A DNA stretch of 64,000 bases from Bacteroidales bacterium (GTDB taxonomy: Bacteria > Bacteroidota > Bacteroidia > Bacteroidales > F082). The DNA lies in NCBI GenBank assembly GCA_016281295.1, contig JAEEII010000066.1:1-64000 (forward strand), written 5' to 3'. A program made the position numbers and the translations under genes. Positions 43,662 through 51,458 of the stretch are shown here, piece after piece. Positions within the stretch are counted from its first letter, which is position 1. Each line of letters begins with the position of its first letter. The notes below the pieces were generated by a model. That model did no database searches, was not told the DNA's origin, and saw nothing but the letters and a program-made list of their open reading frames with translations.

Positions 43662-44153
43662 ATGACGTTATCTATTATTGTGGCGATGGCCAAAAACAGG
43701 GCTATCGGCAAAGACAACCAGCTGATTTGGCACATCAGCAACGACATGAAACATTTTAAGGCGGTAACCTTAGGGCACGCGGTCATCATGGGTTATAACA
43801 CTTGGAAGTCGCTTCCGGGACAACGACCGCTACCACATCGCCGCAACATCATCATCTCCTCCCGTCTTGAGCAAGAGCCAGAGGGTTTTGAGTTAGCCCA
43901 TTCCATCCAAGAGGCGTTAGCGCTTGTCAGTGACGAAGAGGAAGTGTTTGTCATCGGCGGAGGCAGCATCTACGAGCAGCTCCTTCCGAAAGCAGATTAT
44001 CTTTATCTCACCCGAATTGACAGAAACTTTGAGGCAGACACTTACTTCCCTTTCATCAACTTCGAGAACTGGAACCTGATTGAGTTGGAAGTCATCGACG
44101 ACGACCCGCAGGTAGATTACTCATACCGGTTTGAGGTTTGGGAGAAGAAGTGA
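43662..44153 (+). CDS. folA: Dihydrofolate reductase
   Basis: A 163-residue DHFR regenerating tetrahydrofolate consumed by ThyA. Motifs: MTLSIIVAMAKNRAIGKDNQLIWHISNDMKHFK region (substrate pocket, with the family aspartate near residue 27), GHAVIMGYNTWKSLP for NADPH binding, and EEVFVIGGGSIYEQLLP. Length is typical. It is the last gene of the nuclease-nupG-thyA-folA operon, closed by the terminator at 44175-44214. Confidence 0.97.
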   Translation: MTLSIIVAMAKNRAIGKDNQLIWHISNDMKHFKAVTLGHAVIMGYNTWKSLPGQRPLPHRRNIIISSRLEQEPEGFELAHSIQEALALVSDEEEVFVIGGGSIYEQLLPKADYLYLTRIDRNFEADTYFPFINFENWNLIELEVIDDDPQVDYSYRFEVWEKK

Positions 44154-44174
44154 GCATTGAGAGTTGAGAAATAA

Positions 44175-44214
44175 AAAAGGCGGAGCCTACTTTTTGCAAG
44201 GGGCTCCGCCTTTT
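44175..44214. terminator. Bidirectional terminator between folA and the C10 peptidase gene
   Basis: A perfect 13-bp stem AAAAGGCGGAGCC/GGCTCCGCCTTTT (44175-44187 and 44202-44214) with a 14-nt loop, with A's before and T's after, so it can stop both converging transcripts. Confidence 0.92.
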
Positions 44215-44234
44215 GTTTTCTGTATTCTGTGTTC

Positions 44235-46826
44235 TTATCGAATCACCGACAGTTTCTTGGTAGTTTCACCGTTTGCGGTGATGACTCTGACCATGTAAAG
44301 GCCTGATTCGACATCGCTGAGGTTAATCACGGTGCTATTGCCTTGGCAACGGCTGCTGTGAACCATTTGTCCCACCGTGTTATAGACCATCACTTCCTGA
44401 AGCTCATCGCCTTCGATGGTGAAGCTGTCCTTGGTAGGATTCGGGAACAAGTTGACGTTATGAGCGACGGACTCACCCAATCCTGTAGGATCGAAATAAG
44501 CAGTGACATAGAACTGGTTGGGGTCATTAACCCAGGCAGCGGGAGCGGAATAGCATTCGATGCTATGGTAATAAGCCACCACCTTGTAATTATAATAGCC
44601 CTCTTGAGTCAAACCAGCGTCCGTATAATTGGTTGCTGAGGATCCAGCGGTCTTGATCTTCACATAATCCTCATCATTCGCACCTTTGCGGTAGATATAG
44701 AAACCAGAGAGGCCATCGGAGACTTCAGGTCTTTCCCACACCACTTTGAGCTTATGCTGAGGTGTTACTTCCACATCCAAATTGGTAGCAGGATAGCAGC
44801 CATCACCAGCATTAGCGCAGGATTCGTTGGATGCCTCCATGTTTTCACCACCCAAGCTGAGGAAGACCACATAATAGCAGTGGCCACCCATAGGAGCGTT
44901 ATGATCCACAAAAGAGGTACCCTCAATCACTGTATGGTTCAAAATACCATCACGATAGACGTTATAGCCATAACCTTCCTCTGCGACACCATTCCAGGAG
45001 ACGTTGATGTCGTTGGGATTGTTCTCGTCACGAACTGCCACCAAGTTAGTCGGCACGCTGACGCCTTGTGGATTGCCACAACCGTTATTCGTACTGAAAA
45101 TCACGCCTTCTGCGAGGTCGTTTGAAGAGCCCGAGAACGTGAAGACCGAGTTATTTTGAGAATCTTTCAGGATGATATTCATGCTTGGCACTTCAGCGGT
45201 AGGAGCATTCCAGACAAAGAAGACGTGACCGATTGGAAGGCTTACAGGCACGGAAGCGGGGCTTGAGGAGGTAGTGGTGCAGGTTTTGATTTCGGTGCCA
45301 GCGGCGTTGCAAATCGTCACCGAGCCACCACGCCAGCCTTGAGCATGGGTAGAAGTCATCATGAGCGTCCAATTGCAGGTTGGTCCAAAGCCCACAGGAT
45401 CAGAATGGTTGATCTTGCCATGGGCACCATTGCTGACTGCATAGACATGATAGGTGAAATAATCATAACGGGGAACCTCGTTGTCAACGTAAGTCATCGT
45501 CGCACCAGGATTGGCATTCGGGAGGGTAGCGATCACTTCATTGTTACGCATGACGACGATATGGTCGATACCACTAAGGTTCTGGTTGTTCAGGTTCTTG
45601 GTAGGATTGACCCAAGTCAAGGTGGCGCTCAATTCGGTGTCAGAGGCGGGGGTCACGGTGAGGTTGGTAGGATTCTGAGGGGTGTTATTGTAAATCTCGG
45701 CGGGGACAAAGTTGAAGATAGCGCCGTCGTTCACATGGTAATCTTGGGTTTCAAAGGTGAACCAGTCATCACCGCTGCCGCTCCAGCCCCAGTTGAAGTG
45801 GTAGAAGTCATTGTCATTATAACCATCAAGCACGAAAGCGTGGCCGTAAGGAGCACCTTCCTCCGTACCGGAATAAAGCAGAGGCCAGCCCATATCCAAA
45901 GACTCTTTCACTTTCTGAGCCCAGACAGCGGCACCAAAATTCGCTCTTCTCTGATACGCAGCTTGATTGGTATATCTGAAATAGGTAGAGATCACCTGTG
46001 AGGCTAACAGGCTGTTCGAGCCAGAGCCGTCATAATCCCAGTCCATATCCACAGCGACAGCGCAATGGAACATCAGGGTAGCCACAGCGTCAATCTCAAC
46101 TTGTGGAGAAGATGAGTTAATGCTCACGGGCATGTTATCCCAGTCGTAGGTGGTGGCGCCAAAGTTAGCGGTCAAGGTATGTGAGGGGACACCGCCAGGA
46201 GTGGGGTGAGCTTGAGAGGTATAGGTGTGAGAGCCTTGACCCTGAAGCGGGTGATTCCAACGTTTCATAATCTGAGCCATGGCAGTAGCCACGCAGCCCA
46301 CATAAAAATGGCCTCCTGAGCCGCCAGCGTATGCGGGGCAATAGTAGTTATAGGGATATTTCTGGTCCCATTTGGTCTGGCAGAGGTAATCCACGCCACG
46401 ACCACCGTTTTTCGACATCAAACGGCCTTCATTCAAAACCATTTCCCATTCGGCAGCGACATCAGGGGTAGGCATCCCAGTGCTCACCGAATTTCTGCCC
46501 TCTTGGATGGTTTTGAGGTAATAAGCCAAACCAGGGTTAGTGGGATCGAAGACGTTTGAGTTGGAATAACCAATGACAGGGCGGTAGAAGTCATCACCAG
46601 AGACGACGACATAACCCTCTTGGCCAATGTTGAATACATAGAATGCGGCATCTCCTTTATCCATTACAGGAGCATAAACGAGTTCGAGGTCAGTGCCTCT
46701 TGTTTGCATGGAGGTTTGGGCAAACTGTTGTCCAACCATTTTAGCCTTATTGACATCCACCGGGCCGGCAGTCAAAAAGCCGACACCGAGCATCAAGGCT
46801 AACATACTGAGTAAGTACTTTTTCAT
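44235..46826 (-). CDS. Secreted C10-family cysteine peptidase with T9SS sorting domain
   Basis: An 863-residue secreted protein: signal peptide MKKYLLSMLALMLGVGFLTAG, then a streptopain-type propeptide (AQTSMQTRGTDLELVYAPVM; YVVVSGDDFYRPVIGYS). The C10 catalytic domain has nucleophile C178 in YVGCVATAMAQIM and catalytic H329 in YGHAFVLDGYND, followed by FNWGWSGSGDDWF. FN3-like modules span about 385-780. The last 75 residues are a type A T9SS sorting domain (NLFPNPTKDSFTIEG ... GLYMVRVITANGETTKKLSV). It resembles interpain/streptopain proteases of Prevotella and other Bacteroidota. It should be exported through the T9SS to the surface. Confidence 0.95.
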   Translation of the reverse strand: MKKYLLSMLALMLGVGFLTAGPVDVNKAKMVGQQFAQTSMQTRGTDLELVYAPVMDKGDAAFYVFNIGQEGYVVVSGDDFYRPVIGYSNSNVFDPTNPGLAYYLKTIQEGRNSVSTGMPTPDVAAEWEMVLNEGRLMSKNGGRGVDYLCQTKWDQKYPYNYYCPAYAGGSGGHFYVGCVATAMAQIMKRWNHPLQGQGSHTYTSQAHPTPGGVPSHTLTANFGATTYDWDNMPVSINSSSPQVEIDAVATLMFHCAVAVDMDWDYDGSGSNSLLASQVISTYFRYTNQAAYQRRANFGAAVWAQKVKESLDMGWPLLYSGTEEGAPYGHAFVLDGYNDNDFYHFNWGWSGSGDDWFTFETQDYHVNDGAIFNFVPAEIYNNTPQNPTNLTVTPASDTELSATLTWVNPTKNLNNQNLSGIDHIVVMRNNEVIATLPNANPGATMTYVDNEVPRYDYFTYHVYAVSNGAHGKINHSDPVGFGPTCNWTLMMTSTHAQGWRGGSVTICNAAGTEIKTCTTTSSSPASVPVSLPIGHVFFVWNAPTAEVPSMNIILKDSQNNSVFTFSGSSNDLAEGVIFSTNNGCGNPQGVSVPTNLVAVRDENNPNDINVSWNGVAEEGYGYNVYRDGILNHTVIEGTSFVDHNAPMGGHCYYVVFLSLGGENMEASNESCANAGDGCYPATNLDVEVTPQHKLKVVWERPEVSDGLSGFYIYRKGANDEDYVKIKTAGSSATNYTDAGLTQEGYYNYKVVAYYHSIECYSAPAAWVNDPNQFYVTAYFDPTGLGESVAHNVNLFPNPTKDSFTIEGDELQEVMVYNTVGQMVHSSRCQGNSTVINLSDVESGLYMVRVITANGETTKKLSVIR

Positions 46827-46878
46827 ATTAGAAATTTAGTTTAATTAGAAATATTTCCTTTAGCTTGAAAAAAACGGA

Positions 46879-46886
46879 CAAATTTA
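46879..46886 (-). promoter_or_regulatory. -7 box (TAAATTTG) for the C10 peptidase gene
   Basis: TAnnTTTG match on the minus strand, 53 nt before the ATG at 46826. Confidence 0.55.
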
Positions 46887-46925
46887 GCGAAAAAAAACGT
46901 AGCTCGCCATAAAATAAGGTGATTT

Positions 46926-48194
46926 TTATGTTTTTTGCTCTTTTTTCTTGGCGGCAGGGAATAAGATATTATTCAAAATCAACCGATATCCAGGAGAATT
47001 CGGGCACATGTCCAACTCCGTTGGCGGGTCACCCACGATATGTCTGTAATCTTCAGGATCATGTCCTCCCAGGAAGGTCCAGAAGCCATTCCCGAAATTA
47101 CCATGGATGTAACGGTCTTCATCGAAAGCCGCATTGTCGCCCAGCACAATGACACTGGGTTTGACGTAAGCTTTTCTGAAGGCTGTGGTCTGCCCCATGA
47201 AGCCTTTGATGAGGCGTTCATGACACTGGGTCAGCATGGTAGGCACGGGATCCCATTTGGCTGAGAAGTCGAACAACAGGAAGAAATCGTTACTTTCCTT
47301 CACGGTACGAGCCCGTTCCACAGGCACATCGATATTAGAGACTTCATATTCCTGAGGGTTAATAGACACAGAGAAGTCGGTGAATGCGAAGCAGTTATCA
47401 TAGTTCAAGCGCTGAGGATCACCAGGATGGATTGGATCCCCGTCGAACATATAGTCACAGATGTCGAGTCCTTCAGCGGCAAGAGCGATGTCATAGCTGT
47501 CGGGAGCGGAACACATGGCAAACATATAACCACCTCCTGCGACAAATTCGCGGATTTTTTTGGCCACGGCCAGCTTCAGCTGTGAGACTTTTGAGAATCC
47601 CCAACGCTCAGCGGTGGCTTGTTGCAGTTTCACATCCTCCTGATACCAAGGGTAGTTATGGTATCTAGCCCAGAACTTCCCATATTGCCCCGTGAAGTCT
47701 TCATGATGCAGGTGCAGCCAGTCATAGGAAGGCAGCATCCCTTGCAACACCTCGTCATCGTAAAGCACATCGTAAGGAATCTCGGCGTAGGTGAGCACCA
47801 GTGTCACCGCATCATCCCATGGAAGGGAGTTCTTGGGGGCATATACCGCCACCTTCGGCACTTTTTGCAGCTTCATCTCGTCCATGTTGACCCCAGGGTC
47901 GGCAATCTGAGCCAAAATGGCATCCGCTTGGGCATCCGCGATGACCTGATACGACACACTGCGCATCTTGCATTCTTTCTCAAACATCTCGTGATAGGGA
48001 ATCAAGTAACTGCCCCCCTTATAATTCAACAGCCAGCTGATTTCCACCTCGCGTTGCAAGACAAAATAGGCTACGCCGTATGCTTTCAGATGGTTTGTCT
48101 GCGTGTTATCCATCGGAATCAACAGATACGCCGCACGACTTGGCAACGCCATCGCCATAAACAAGCCAACCAACAAAATGACAATCTTTCTCAT
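46926..48194 (-). CDS. Exported protein of unknown function (Bacteroidota family)
   Basis: A 422-residue protein with signal peptide MRKIVILLVGLFMAMALPSRA. The mature start YLLIPMDNTQTNHLKAYGVAY and the LNYKGGSYLIP block define a Bacteroidota family that databases sometimes call asparagine synthetase B. No glutamine amidotransferase nucleophile or AsnB ATP-pyrophosphatase motif is visible, so that name looks wrong. The middle (VPKVAVYAPKNSLPWDDAVTLVLTYAEIPYDVLYDDEVL; FVAGGGYMFAMCSAPDSYDIALAAEG) resembles a class I amidotransferase-like Rossmann fold in an exported setting. Promoter at 48221-48228. Function not known. Confidence 0.75.
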   Translation of the reverse strand: MRKIVILLVGLFMAMALPSRAAYLLIPMDNTQTNHLKAYGVAYFVLQREVEISWLLNYKGGSYLIPYHEMFEKECKMRSVSYQVIADAQADAILAQIADPGVNMDEMKLQKVPKVAVYAPKNSLPWDDAVTLVLTYAEIPYDVLYDDEVLQGMLPSYDWLHLHHEDFTGQYGKFWARYHNYPWYQEDVKLQQATAERWGFSKVSQLKLAVAKKIREFVAGGGYMFAMCSAPDSYDIALAAEGLDICDYMFDGDPIHPGDPQRLNYDNCFAFTDFSVSINPQEYEVSNIDVPVERARTVKESNDFFLLFDFSAKWDPVPTMLTQCHERLIKGFMGQTTAFRKAYVKPSVIVLGDNAAFDEDRYIHGNFGNGFWTFLGGHDPEDYRHIVGDPPTELDMCPNSPGYRLILNNILFPAAKKKEQKT

Positions 48195-48220
48195 GAATCT
48201 GTCTATTACAAAATAACTTG

Positions 48221-48228
48221 CAAAGTTA
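48221..48228 (-). promoter_or_regulatory. -7 box (TAACTTTG) for the exported protein at 46926
   Basis: TAnnTTTG match on the minus strand, 27 nt before the ATG at 48194. Confidence 0.6.
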
Positions 48229-48307
48229 CATTTTTTCTCTATTCACCGCATGGATTTTTTTAGTTGTTATTATTTTCATAATTTTGTAATATTTCAATCA
48301 TTTATTA

Positions 48308-48315
48308 TATATTTG
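48308..48315 (+). promoter_or_regulatory. -7 box (TATATTTG) for the HhH protein gene
   Basis: TAnnTTTG match 21 nt before the ATG at 48337. It rules out a frame that opens at 48250, upstream of the box. Confidence 0.65.
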
Positions 48316-48336
48316 CAACACCAAATTTCAATTGTC

Positions 48337-49128
48337 ATGGCTTCCACAAAAAGAAAAATCAACAAAGGACTCATTGTTCTCAACAAAGGAGAACGCATCG
48401 CCGTCATCAGCCTTCTCTCAATGATTGTTATCTTATTAGGTTTCAGCATCTTTCGTCCAATGATAAAGCTCTCAAGAAAAGATATGATGGCCTTTCACCG
48501 ACTGGATTCCCTGTTGGCGGTACAAGATGCCCTTCTACGGCAGCAAGAACAACAGCAGTCACTACAAGAGTCTAAAACTCCTGACAACATAACATATAAC
48601 AAAAAACAGGAACCAAATGAAAAGACCTACTATCACAACTATACCGAGACAAAGCCCCAGCAATTTCAACATAAGAAACCGCACAAAGAATCCCGCACCG
48701 CATCCGAAACCACCCATCATGCCACTCAAAAAGTGCCCCTGGCTCCTATTGATATCAACCAAGCCGATTCAACGGAACTACTTGCGCTTCCACAAATCGG
48801 GGCCACCATGGCCAGTCGCATCCACCGCTACCGCAACCGTCTTGGCGGTTTTGTCTCCATGGAACAACTTTTTGAAATCAAAGGCATGGACACTGCGAGA
48901 TTCGAGACCGTCAAACCATATATCACAATCAATATCAAAGAATTACAAACCATCAACGTCAACCAAGATGAGTTCAAGACGTTACTCCGTCATCCTTATC
49001 TTGAATACGAACAGGTGAAAGCCATTGTAAACCATCGGGAGCGTAAGGGAATGATTACCAGCTGGAAACAGCTAAGGGAAATCATCGGCGAGGTGAATCC
49101 CTTGTTGGAGCGATACCTTGTTTTTTGA
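48337..49128 (+). CDS. Membrane-anchored helix-hairpin-helix protein (ComEA-like)
   Basis: A 263-residue protein with one N-terminal membrane segment (about residues 22-42, IAVISLLSMIVILLGFSIF), a Gln-rich, Lys-rich linker, and two HhH modules. The first is DINQADSTELLALPQIGATMASRIHRYR ... LFEIKGMDTARFETVKPYI; the second is NVNQDEFKTLLRHPYLEYEQVKAIVNHR. The arrangement is that of Bacteroidota ComEA-like DNA-binding proteins, possibly in DNA uptake. Binding is inferred from the fold. Its stop codon TGA overlaps the first unit of the 21-nt array at 49127. Confidence 0.85.
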   Translation: MASTKRKINKGLIVLNKGERIAVISLLSMIVILLGFSIFRPMIKLSRKDMMAFHRLDSLLAVQDALLRQQEQQQSLQESKTPDNITYNKKQEPNEKTYYHNYTETKPQQFQHKKPHKESRTASETTHHATQKVPLAPIDINQADSTELLALPQIGATMASRIHRYRNRLGGFVSMEQLFEIKGMDTARFETVKPYITINIKELQTINVNQDEFKTLLRHPYLEYEQVKAIVNHRERKGMITSWKQLREIIGEVNPLLERYLVF

Positions 49129-49251
49129 GGTTAGAAGAACCCCGTTAATAGTTAGAGGAACCCCGTTTGAGGTTTGAGAAATCCCGTTTGAGGTTTGAGG
49201 AACCCCGTTTGAGGTTTGAGAAACCCCGCTTGAGGTAAAGGTACCCCGTTA
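49127..49251. repeat. Six 21-nt tandem repeats (triple heptamer)
   Basis: Units start at 49127, 49148, 49169, 49190, 49211 and 49232 (the last is 20 nt). The consensus is GAGGTTTGAGRAACCCCGTTT, which splits into GAGGTTT, GAGRAAC and CCCGTTT. Central units differ by one or two bases, outer ones by more. There are no spacers. With the palindrome at 49292 it occupies the 233-nt convergent gap between the HhH and NSS genes. Confidence 0.92.
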
Positions 49252-49291
49252 GGGGTTAAAGCTCGGTAGAACAGAACCAGGGTAGTACGCT

Positions 49292-49325
49292 CCCCCTCTC
49301 CGCCATGGAAAGGGGGCTGGGGGGT
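49292..49325. repeat. Second REP-like palindrome
   Basis: CCCCCTCTCC (49292-49301) pairs with GGAAAGGGGG (49307-49316) with one mismatch and is followed by CTGGGGGGT. It is the same type as the palindrome at 28289-28311. It lies between the 21-nt array and the NSS gene end and may end transcription from one or both sides. Confidence 0.65.
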
Positions 49326-49361
49326 GAGGCACTCTATTATCAAGCAAGTTTGAGCAAAGGG

Positions 49362-50696
49362 TCAAATGAGTCCCGTGACGAAGATTACGGCGATGGCAAC
49401 GGGAGCCAAGTACTTGATAATAAAGAAAATGGCACTCTTAATAGAGAGTTTCAGTTTCCCTTCGTTGGTGATTTCGGCATCAAACTCTTTCTTACCCATA
49501 ATCCAACCCACAAAGATGACGATGAACAAAGCGCCAAGAGGAAGCAAGATTTTGGCGGAGAGGAAATCGAGGCTGTCGAAGAAGGAAAGGCCACCAATGG
49601 TGAATCCGCTACCGTCTTTGAGGCTCAAAGAGGCAAACACACCAACCGCCATGCAGCCCAGCGATGCGAGAACCGTGGCCCATCGACGGGAAAGGTGAAG
49701 CTCCTCCACCAGATAGGCAACAATCACCTCCAGCAAAGAGATGGTGGAAGTCAAGGCAGCCACGGCAAGCAGCACGAAGAAGATGATACAGAAGAAATAT
49801 CCCCCTGACATCTGGTTGAAAATCATAGGCAGTGTGTTGAATACCAACCCCATACCTGCTGTTGGTTGGATGCCAAATGAGAAAGCCGCTGGAAAAATCA
49901 CGATGCCAGCCAGCACGGCCACCAGAGTGTCGGCCAGCGTAACCGACAAGGCTGTGGTGGTCATATTGTCGTCTTTCCGGATATAAGATCCGTAGGTAAT
50001 CAGCACTCCCATTCCCATGCTGAGGGAGAAGAACGCCTGGCCTAACGCGCTGATCATCACCGGTCCGGTGATTTTTGAGAAGTCAGGTTTGAACAAGAAA
50101 CGGAGTCCATCGTTAGCGCCTGGCAAGGTGACAGAACGCACACCCAAGACGATGAGAATCACCACTAAAACCGGCATCAGGACCTTGGTATATTTCTCGA
50201 TACCTTCCGAGACGCCCTTAAACACCACAAAACCAGTAAGAAGAATAAAGATGCCTTGCCACAAGACGTTTTTCCAACCTATATTATGGAAGGCAGCGAA
50301 ATCCGCTTCGATGGTAGCGAGATCACGACCATGGAACTGGTTTCCAACTGCTTTGATGATATACTCAAGCGTCCAGCCAGCCACCGTGGAGTAGAATGCC
50401 ATGATGATAAAAGCGCAAAGCACGCCCATATAGCCAAGGAAAGGCCATCCCGAACGGGGGCGCAGCATCCTGAAAGCTCCAATGGGGTTTTTCTGTGTCC
50501 GTCGGCCGATGACAAACTCACTGAGCATCACGGGAACGCCGAGGCACAAAACGATAAGGAGATAAACTATCAAGAAAGCCCCTCCTCCGTTGTTGCCCAA
50601 TTCACAGGGGAAACGGTAGATATTACCCAGTCCCACCGCAGAACCAGCAGCGGCGGCGATGATTCCTAACTTGGATCCAAAACCATCACGACTCAT
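49362..50696 (-). CDS. Neurotransmitter:sodium symporter (NSS/SNF) family transporter
   Basis: A 444-residue inner-membrane protein of the LeuT-fold family, about 11-12 segments. TM1 has the diagnostic unwound motif AAAGSAVGLGNIYRFPCELGNNGGGAFLIVYLL (region near residues 13-45). GYMGVLCAFIIMAFYSTVAGW and GQAFFSLSMGMGVLITYGSYI match TM3 and TM6. It couples Na+ to uptake of amino acids or related solutes; substrate not determined. Bacterial members of this length often have 11 segments. upp lies 26 nt upstream on the same strand. Confidence 0.93.
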   Translation of the reverse strand: MSRDGFGSKLGIIAAAAGSAVGLGNIYRFPCELGNNGGGAFLIVYLLIVLCLGVPVMLSEFVIGRRTQKNPIGAFRMLRPRSGWPFLGYMGVLCAFIIMAFYSTVAGWTLEYIIKAVGNQFHGRDLATIEADFAAFHNIGWKNVLWQGIFILLTGFVVFKGVSEGIEKYTKVLMPVLVVILIVLGVRSVTLPGANDGLRFLFKPDFSKITGPVMISALGQAFFSLSMGMGVLITYGSYIRKDDNMTTTALSVTLADTLVAVLAGIVIFPAAFSFGIQPTAGMGLVFNTLPMIFNQMSGGYFFCIIFFVLLAVAALTSTISLLEVIVAYLVEELHLSRRWATVLASLGCMAVGVFASLSLKDGSGFTIGGLSFFDSLDFLSAKILLPLGALFIVIFVGWIMGKKEFDAEITNEGKLKLSIKSAIFFIIKYLAPVAIAVIFVTGLI

Positions 50697-50722
50697 GATG
50701 TAAAGTATTAGGATTTAATAAA

Positions 50723-51385
50723 TTAACTATGTTTCTCACCGAAAGCAAGGTCACCAGCGTCGCCCAGACCAGGAACGACGTATGCTCTTGCCGTCAACTC
50801 GTCGTCCACTGAGCCCACCCAAATAGTCACGGGTTTACGCGACATGCGGCTACGCACATGCTCCAGGCCATCCAACGAGGCTACAGCAACGGCAATATGG
50901 ATATGCTTAGGCTCCTGATAATCACCCAATAAACCTTCAATGGTCTTCACAAGCGACTCCCCAGTAGCCAGCAGAGGATCACAGACTACCAACACCCGGC
51001 CATCCAAATCAGGCGACGAGAAATACTCCACTCTGATCTCCGAGTCGTCATCTTTGTCATACTTTCGATAGGCAGCGATAAAGGCATTGTCGGCATGATC
51101 AAACATGTTCAGCATCCCATGATGAAAAGGAAGTCCAGCACGAAGAATAGTGGCCAACACAGGTTGTTCTGAAAGCACACGTACTTCCTTGACACCCAAA
51201 GGAGTAACCACTTCTTTAACTTCATACTCCATGGTCTTGCTAATCTCGTAAGCCATGATTTCACCAATCCGTTCCAAATTACGACGAAAACGCAAACGAT
51301 CCTGTTGGATGTTCACGTCACGGATTTCTGACAGCAGATGATTGAAAAGGCTGTCTTGATTCTCAAAATTAATAATGTCAACCAT
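50723..51385 (-). CDS. upp: Uracil phosphoribosyltransferase
   Basis: A 220-residue salvage enzyme making UMP from uracil and PRPP. Motifs: AGLPFHHGMLNMFDHADNAFIAAYR, the PRPP loop VLVVCDPLLATGESLVKTIE, and the C-terminal uracil-binding block ARAYVVPGLGDAGDLAFGE. The ATG at 51385 (MVDIINFENQ) is preferred over one six codons upstream because it lies closer behind the box at 51403-51410, which the upstream start would overlap. Confidence 0.93.
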   Translation of the reverse strand: MVDIINFENQDSLFNHLLSEIRDVNIQQDRLRFRRNLERIGEIMAYEISKTMEYEVKEVVTPLGVKEVRVLSEQPVLATILRAGLPFHHGMLNMFDHADNAFIAAYRKYDKDDDSEIRVEYFSSPDLDGRVLVVCDPLLATGESLVKTIEGLLGDYQEPKHIHIAVAVASLDGLEHVRSRMSRKPVTIWVGSVDDELTARAYVVPGLGDAGDLAFGEKHS

Positions 51386-51402
51386 AATGCAAATGTTTGA
51401 CA

Positions 51403-51410
51403 CAAAATTA
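51403..51410 (-). promoter_or_regulatory. -7 box (TAATTTTG) for upp
   Basis: TAnnTTTG match on the minus strand, 18 nt before the ATG at 51385. Confidence 0.6.
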
Positions 51411-51458
51411 CAACAAAATCCAAATAATAAAAAGAAAAATAGAATTTTTTCTTAACAT

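Noticed and set aside
46926..48194. Naming the exported protein asparagine synthetase B
   Set aside because: No N-terminal nucleophile cysteine and no ATP-pyrophosphatase motif; the signal peptide argues against a cytosolic synthetase.
49127..49251. Tandem 21-nt repeats as a CRISPR array
   Set aside because: Units abut with no spacers, are degenerate, and no cas gene is nearby.
49152..49343. Minus-strand open frame encoding repeated LKPQTGF heptapeptides
   Set aside because: It is the translation of the 21-nt array, has no start context and no family match. The periodicity comes from the DNA repeat.
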